Assembly: GCA_937931795.1 (NCBI GenBank)
Contig: CALHAP010000119.1
Coordinates: 1-33,788, forward strand
Direction of reading: 5' to 3'
DNA from: an uncultured Paracoccaceae bacterium
GTDB taxonomy: Bacteria; Pseudomonadota; Alphaproteobacteria; Rhodobacterales; Rhodobacteraceae
DNA length: 33,788 nt
A program made the translations under genes and the position numbers. Shown in pieces: positions 30,256 to 33,788 of this stretch. The notes beneath the pieces were generated by a model, which saw only the letters and a list, made by a program, of their open reading frames with translations, was not told the DNA's origin and ran no database searches. Each line of letters begins with the position of its first letter. The first letter of the stretch is position 1.

Positions 30256-30789
30256 ATGTTGCGTATCCTCCCCTTTGTGAACGGCCCGCTGACCCCCGGT
30301 GAGCGCGGTATTTTGTTGAGCTATGTCACTGTAGCACTCTACGGCCTGGCGTTTGGGTTCACGATTGTGATGACAAAAGATGCGGATGCCCTGTTGGTGC
30401 GGCCGCTCAGCGTTCATGAAAAATGGACAATCGCGGCGGGTGGCATCGGTATGTGCTTCGGGCTGTGGTCGACCAAGGACCGGATCGGCTGTCTTGGGCC
30501 CATTCGCACGGCGGTCTCGATGGTATTTTTATGTATCATTGGCGCTATAACCGCTGGCACGTTGGCCTTACCGGTCTATGGCACCATGTTCGCGCCGATG
30601 GCGCTGATCGTGATGTTGTTCGCGTCGCCCTTTATGATGGGGCTGTGGTTGCTGTCTTTGGCGGCGGTGCACCGTTTGATGGGGCAGTGGCACCACGAAC
30701 GCGACAGTATCTTTGGCCCGCAGGCCGCGCCCTCGTGGATACCGCGCCCGATCCTATGGGCATGGGCGCGGCTGCGCAGCTACGACTAA
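30256..30789 (+). CDS. Hypothetical integral membrane protein (about 178 aa)
   Basis: Four or so hydrophobic segments (ILLSYVTVALYGLAFGFTIVM, WTIAAGGIGMCFGLWS, VSMVFLCIIGAITAGTLALPVYG, MALIVMLFASPFMMGLWLLSLAAV). ATG at 30256; TTG at 30232 possible. Confidence 0.75.
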   Translation: MLRILPFVNGPLTPGERGILLSYVTVALYGLAFGFTIVMTKDADALLVRPLSVHEKWTIAAGGIGMCFGLWSTKDRIGCLGPIRTAVSMVFLCIIGAITAGTLALPVYGTMFAPMALIVMLFASPFMMGLWLLSLAAVHRLMGQWHHERDSIFGPQAAPSWIPRPILWAWARLRSYD

Positions 30790-31421
30790 TTCCGAAAACT
30801 GCGGCTCGATTTGATCTGATCCCAGGCCCAGACAACTTCGTTCAATTGATCTTCTTGGCTGCGATCCCCCCCGTTCATATCGGGATGTAGCACTTTGATC
30901 AGCGATTTATAGGCTTTGCGGATCTCGGGCTTGGTCCAGTGGTCTTTTGCTTCGAGGATCTCAATCGCGCGGCGTTCGGTCGGGGGTAGTTTGCGGGTTG
31001 TGCCTGTGATGCTCTTGCCGGGGTTTTGGGTCGCGTTGGCCCCCAGCACCTGATGCGGATCGTCTACACCGAGCCGCGCCCAAGCGCGCTGCTCTTCACT
31101 GCGTTTGCCAAAAGGTTTCGTGGGGCGTTCCCAGACGCGGTCCTGATCGGATTGCTCGTCAATCTTGCTCTCAGGCGCACCGTCAAAGAAGTTCCATTTC
31201 AGGTTATATTCACGAACGTGGATCTGGCAGAACCAAAAGTAATCGTCCAAAATGTCTGGGCTCTTGGGCGCGCGGTATTTGCCCCGCTCGCTACAGCCCT
31301 CGTGGTCGCATTCGCGCGTCGAGGTTTCAAACGCGCCCGACATGCCCCGACGCCCCCGCGGATTTTTCTTTTTGGATGCCGAGACCGACATATTAAATCC
31401 AAACGGATCGTCCTTATCCAT
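30786..31421 (-). CDS. J-domain (DnaJ-like) protein with C-terminal J domain
   Basis: C-terminal KPEIRKAYKSLIKVLHPDMNGGDRSQEDQLNEVVWAWDQIK contains the HPD motif; start MDKDDPFGFNMSVS; divergent from bolA. Confidence 0.9.
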   Translation of the reverse strand: MDKDDPFGFNMSVSASKKKNPRGRRGMSGAFETSTRECDHEGCSERGKYRAPKSPDILDDYFWFCQIHVREYNLKWNFFDGAPESKIDEQSDQDRVWERPTKPFGKRSEEQRAWARLGVDDPHQVLGANATQNPGKSITGTTRKLPPTERRAIEILEAKDHWTKPEIRKAYKSLIKVLHPDMNGGDRSQEDQLNEVVWAWDQIKSSRSFRN

Positions 31422-31494
31422 GCTGTCACCTTTCCGACTCAGGCGTGACAGTTTAGCCCTTACAGCGTGAGATTGAAGGGGGGAGAGAAAAATA

Positions 31495-31758
31495 ATGGGG
31501 CTAGACGCGCAAATTAAAGCCGCTCTGACGGCAGCATTCGACGCGACACATCTAGAGGTCCACAACGAGAGCCACTTGCACGCGGGTCACGCGGGCGATG
31601 ATGGCAGCGGTGAGAGCCATTGGCGGGTGGTGATTGTGGATCCGGCCTTTGGCCCGATGAGCCGGTTGGCACGGCACAGGGCGGTGCATACGGCCCTTGG
31701 GCCCAATATTATCGGCCGATTGCATGCGCTGGCTTTGGATATTTCAGAGACGCGGTAG
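31495..31758 (+). CDS. bolA: BolA family protein
   Basis: LEVHNESHLHAGHAGDDGSGESHWRVVIVDPAFGPMSRLARHRAVHTALG matches the BolA fold signature. Confidence 0.9.
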   Translation: MGLDAQIKAALTAAFDATHLEVHNESHLHAGHAGDDGSGESHWRVVIVDPAFGPMSRLARHRAVHTALGPNIIGRLHALALDISETR

Positions 31759-31760
31759 AG

Positions 31761-32138
31761 TTACTCTTCCGCTTTCTTTCCGGCGTCCGCGCGCAGTCGT
31801 TGGCTTAGGACCGCCGGAAAGGGGCGGTCATCCGCTTTGCCAGACACCACATCGGGTGCGCGGCGGGCAAAGGCCGGGGCTTCGGGCAGCACTTCTGGTT
31901 CAGTTTCGGCGGGTTTGCGAAACACCAGCATATTTTGATAGACCGTGGTGCGCCCGCGCAGGCCCTGGCGTTCTTCTGCAGGCAATGTTTCCGCGCGCAG
32001 ATATTCCCATCCGTCAACGGCCGCCTCGTTCATCAAGGTGGCCAGAGCATTGGCAAATTGCGCCTCGGCGCCTTTGATACCTTTTGCTTTGACGCCGCGT
32101 TTTGGGGCGGGGATCACGCTGTATTGATAGGTGGTCAT
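31761..32138 (-). CDS. DUF4177-like protein
   Basis: MTTYQYSVIPAPKRG...NEAAVDGWEYLRAETLP resembles DUF4177 (short N-terminal YEYKVV... and GWEL motif). Family call from memory. Confidence 0.7.
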   Translation of the reverse strand: MTTYQYSVIPAPKRGVKAKGIKGAEAQFANALATLMNEAAVDGWEYLRAETLPAEERQGLRGRTTVYQNMLVFRKPAETEPEVLPEAPAFARRAPDVVSGKADDRPFPAVLSQRLRADAGKKAEE

Positions 32139-32223
32139 GCGGTTGTCCTCAGGGGTGGGCTGCCAGCGGTTTAGGGTGTGTCCGCGCAGAGATCAATTCG
32201 GGGTGTGCATACAGCGGCCCGGC

Positions 32224-32268
32224 CTACGGCGGATATGGCACAGTCCGCCGCATCGCGCCGCGCCGTAG
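32224..32268. repeat. Nested inverted repeats downstream of gatB
   Basis: CTACGGCG (32224-32231) / CGCCGTAG (32261-32268), and CGGCGGA (32227-32233) / TCCGCCG (32244-32250). Confidence 0.75.
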
Positions 32269-32276
32269 ACGCTGGA

Positions 32277-33788
32277 TTACAGCCCCAGTTTGGCCTGAAC
32301 GATCTGGTTCACCGCCGCTGGGTTGGCTTTGCCGCCTGTGGCCTTCATCACTTGGCCCACGAACCAGCCCGCCAGTTTGGGGTTGTCTTTCGCCTTTTCG
32401 ACTTGCGCCGGGTTGTCTGCGATAATCGTGTCGACCGCGCTCTCGATCGCGCCGGTGTCGGTGACCTGCGTCATGCCTTCGGTCTCGACGATTTCCTTTG
32501 GGTCGCGGTCCGAGGTATAGGCGATCTCGAACACCTCTTTGGCGATTTTGCCGTTGATGTCGCCGGATGTGATCAACCCTACGATGCCGCCCAACCGTTC
32601 GGCAGAGAGCGGGCTGTCGGTGATGTCGCGCTCATCGCGCTTCAGGCGACCGAACAATTCGTTGATCACCCAGTTTGCCGCGAGTTTGCCATCGTTGCCA
32701 TTTGCTACGACTTCAAAATAGCTGGCGTTGACTTCATCGGCGGTTAGCACCGAGGCATCGTAATCGGACAAGCCAAAGTCAGCAATAAATCGTGCTTTTT
32801 TCGCATCTGGCAGTTCAGGCAAATCGCTCGCCAGATCATCGACCCACGCCTGCTCAATCTCCAGCGGCAGCAGGTCTGGGTCGGGGAAGTAGCGGTAATC
32901 ATGCGCCTCTTCCTTGGACCGCATCGAGCGGGTTTCGTTTTTGTCGGGGTCATAGAGGCGCGTTTCTTGCACAACCGCGCCACCGTCTTCGATGATTGCG
33001 ATCTGACGGCGGGCTTCGATGTCGATGGCGGCTTGGATAAAGCGCATCGAGTTCATGTTCTTAATCTCGCAGCGGGTGCCGAGATGATCGAAGTCTTGGC
33101 TTTCTTGATAGCGCTCGTAGTCGCCGGGACGACAGACCGAGACGTTCACATCCGCGCGCAGGTTGCCGTTTTGCATGTTGCCGTCGCAAGTGCCGAGGTA
33201 CTTCATGATCTGGCGCAGCTTGACCACATATGCCGCTGCTTCCTCTGGCCCGCGAATGTCGGGACGGCTGACGATTTCCATCAGGGCCACGCCTGTGCGG
33301 TTGAGATCCACAAATGACATGGTCGGGTCCATGTCATGGATGCTTTTGCCCGCGTCCTGTTCTAGGTGAATACGCTCGATCCGCACAAGACGGGCGGTGC
33401 CATCACCCAGCTCGACCAGCACTTCACCTTCGCCCACGATGGGGTGATACAGTTGGCTGATCTGGTAGCCCTGCGGCAGGTCGGGATAAAAGTAGTTCTT
33501 GCGATCAAACGCCGAGTGCAGGTTGATCTCGGCCTTGAGGCCCAGCCCGGTGCGCACCGCTTGCGCGATGCATTCCTCGTTGATGACGGGCAACATGCCG
33601 GGCATGCCTGCATCCACAAACGCCACGTTGCTATTGGGTTCGGCCCCGAACAGCGTGCTTGCGCCCGAAAACAGCTTGGCGCGGGACGAGACTTGCGCGT
33701 GGACCTCTAGGCCGATGACCAGTTCCCAGTCTCCAGTGGCGCCCGCGATGACTTTGGGTTTGGGCATGTCGAGTGCTGTATCGAGCAT
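32277..33788 (-). CDS. gatB: Asp-tRNA(Asn)/Glu-tRNA(Gln) amidotransferase subunit GatB
   Basis: [90 protein letters not shown] is the last codon of the window on the minus strand. Confidence 0.97.
   Translation of the reverse strand: MLDTALDMPKPKVIAGATGDWELVIGLEVHAQVSSRAKLFSGASTLFGAEPNSNVAFVDAGMPGMLPVINEECIAQAVRTGLGLKAEINLHSAFDRKNYFYPDLPQGYQISQLYHPIVGEGEVLVELGDGTARLVRIERIHLEQDAGKSIHDMDPTMSFVDLNRTGVALMEIVSRPDIRGPEEAAAYVVKLRQIMKYLGTCDGNMQNGNLRADVNVSVCRPGDYERYQESQDFDHLGTRCEIKNMNSMRFIQAAIDIEARRQIAIIEDGGAVVQETRLYDPDKNETRSMRSKEEAHDYRYFPDPDLLPLEIEQAWVDDLASDLPELPDAKKARFIADFGLSDYDASVLTADEVNASYFEVVANGNDGKLAANWVINELFGRLKRDERDITDSPLSAERLGGIVGLITSGDINGKIAKEVFEIAYTSDRDPKEIVETEGMTQVTDTGAIESAVDTIIADNPAQVEKAKDNPKLAGWFVGQVMKATGGKANPAAVNQIVQAKLGL

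Noticed and set aside
32178-32747. 189-aa plus-strand ORF overlapping the gatB 3' end
   Set aside because: Mostly antisense to gatB; no domain and no convincing ribosome-binding site.

Overview
The window looks chromosomal and alphaproteobacterial, most like Rhodobacteraceae/roseobacter judging by protein content and gene order. It covers most of a division and cell wall (dcw) cluster: ftsI (3' end), murE, murF, mraY, murD, [antisense HI0933-type flavoprotein], ftsW, murG, murC, [four tiny membrane-protein genes], murB, ddl, ftsQ, ftsA, ftsZ. This is followed by lpxC, bamD, recN, a ClC-type channel/antiporter, and a DUF427 gene and aminopeptidase P on the minus strand. Next come cobT (-), a DUF481-like outer-membrane protein (+), cobS (-), an unknown membrane protein (+), a J-domain protein (-), bolA (+), a DUF4177-like gene (-) and gatB (-). 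I see no mobile elements, CRISPR arrays, tRNAs or rRNAs. Most of the window is ordinary core genome. The best leads are: (1) four consecutive, translationally coupled small membrane-protein genes between murC and murB, including an apparent tandem paralogue pair; (2) perfect DnaA boxes (TTATCCACA) in the noncoding regions upstream of ftsW and ftsZ, the ftsZ one inside a perfect inverted repeat; (3) several unexplained hairpins or palindromes in intergenic regions; (4) a ClC protein lacking the GSGIP-type selectivity motif; (5) a J-domain protein with a possible Cys/His metal site. I found nothing I would confidently call a new biological system. All homology calls come from recognising motifs by eye, with no database search.
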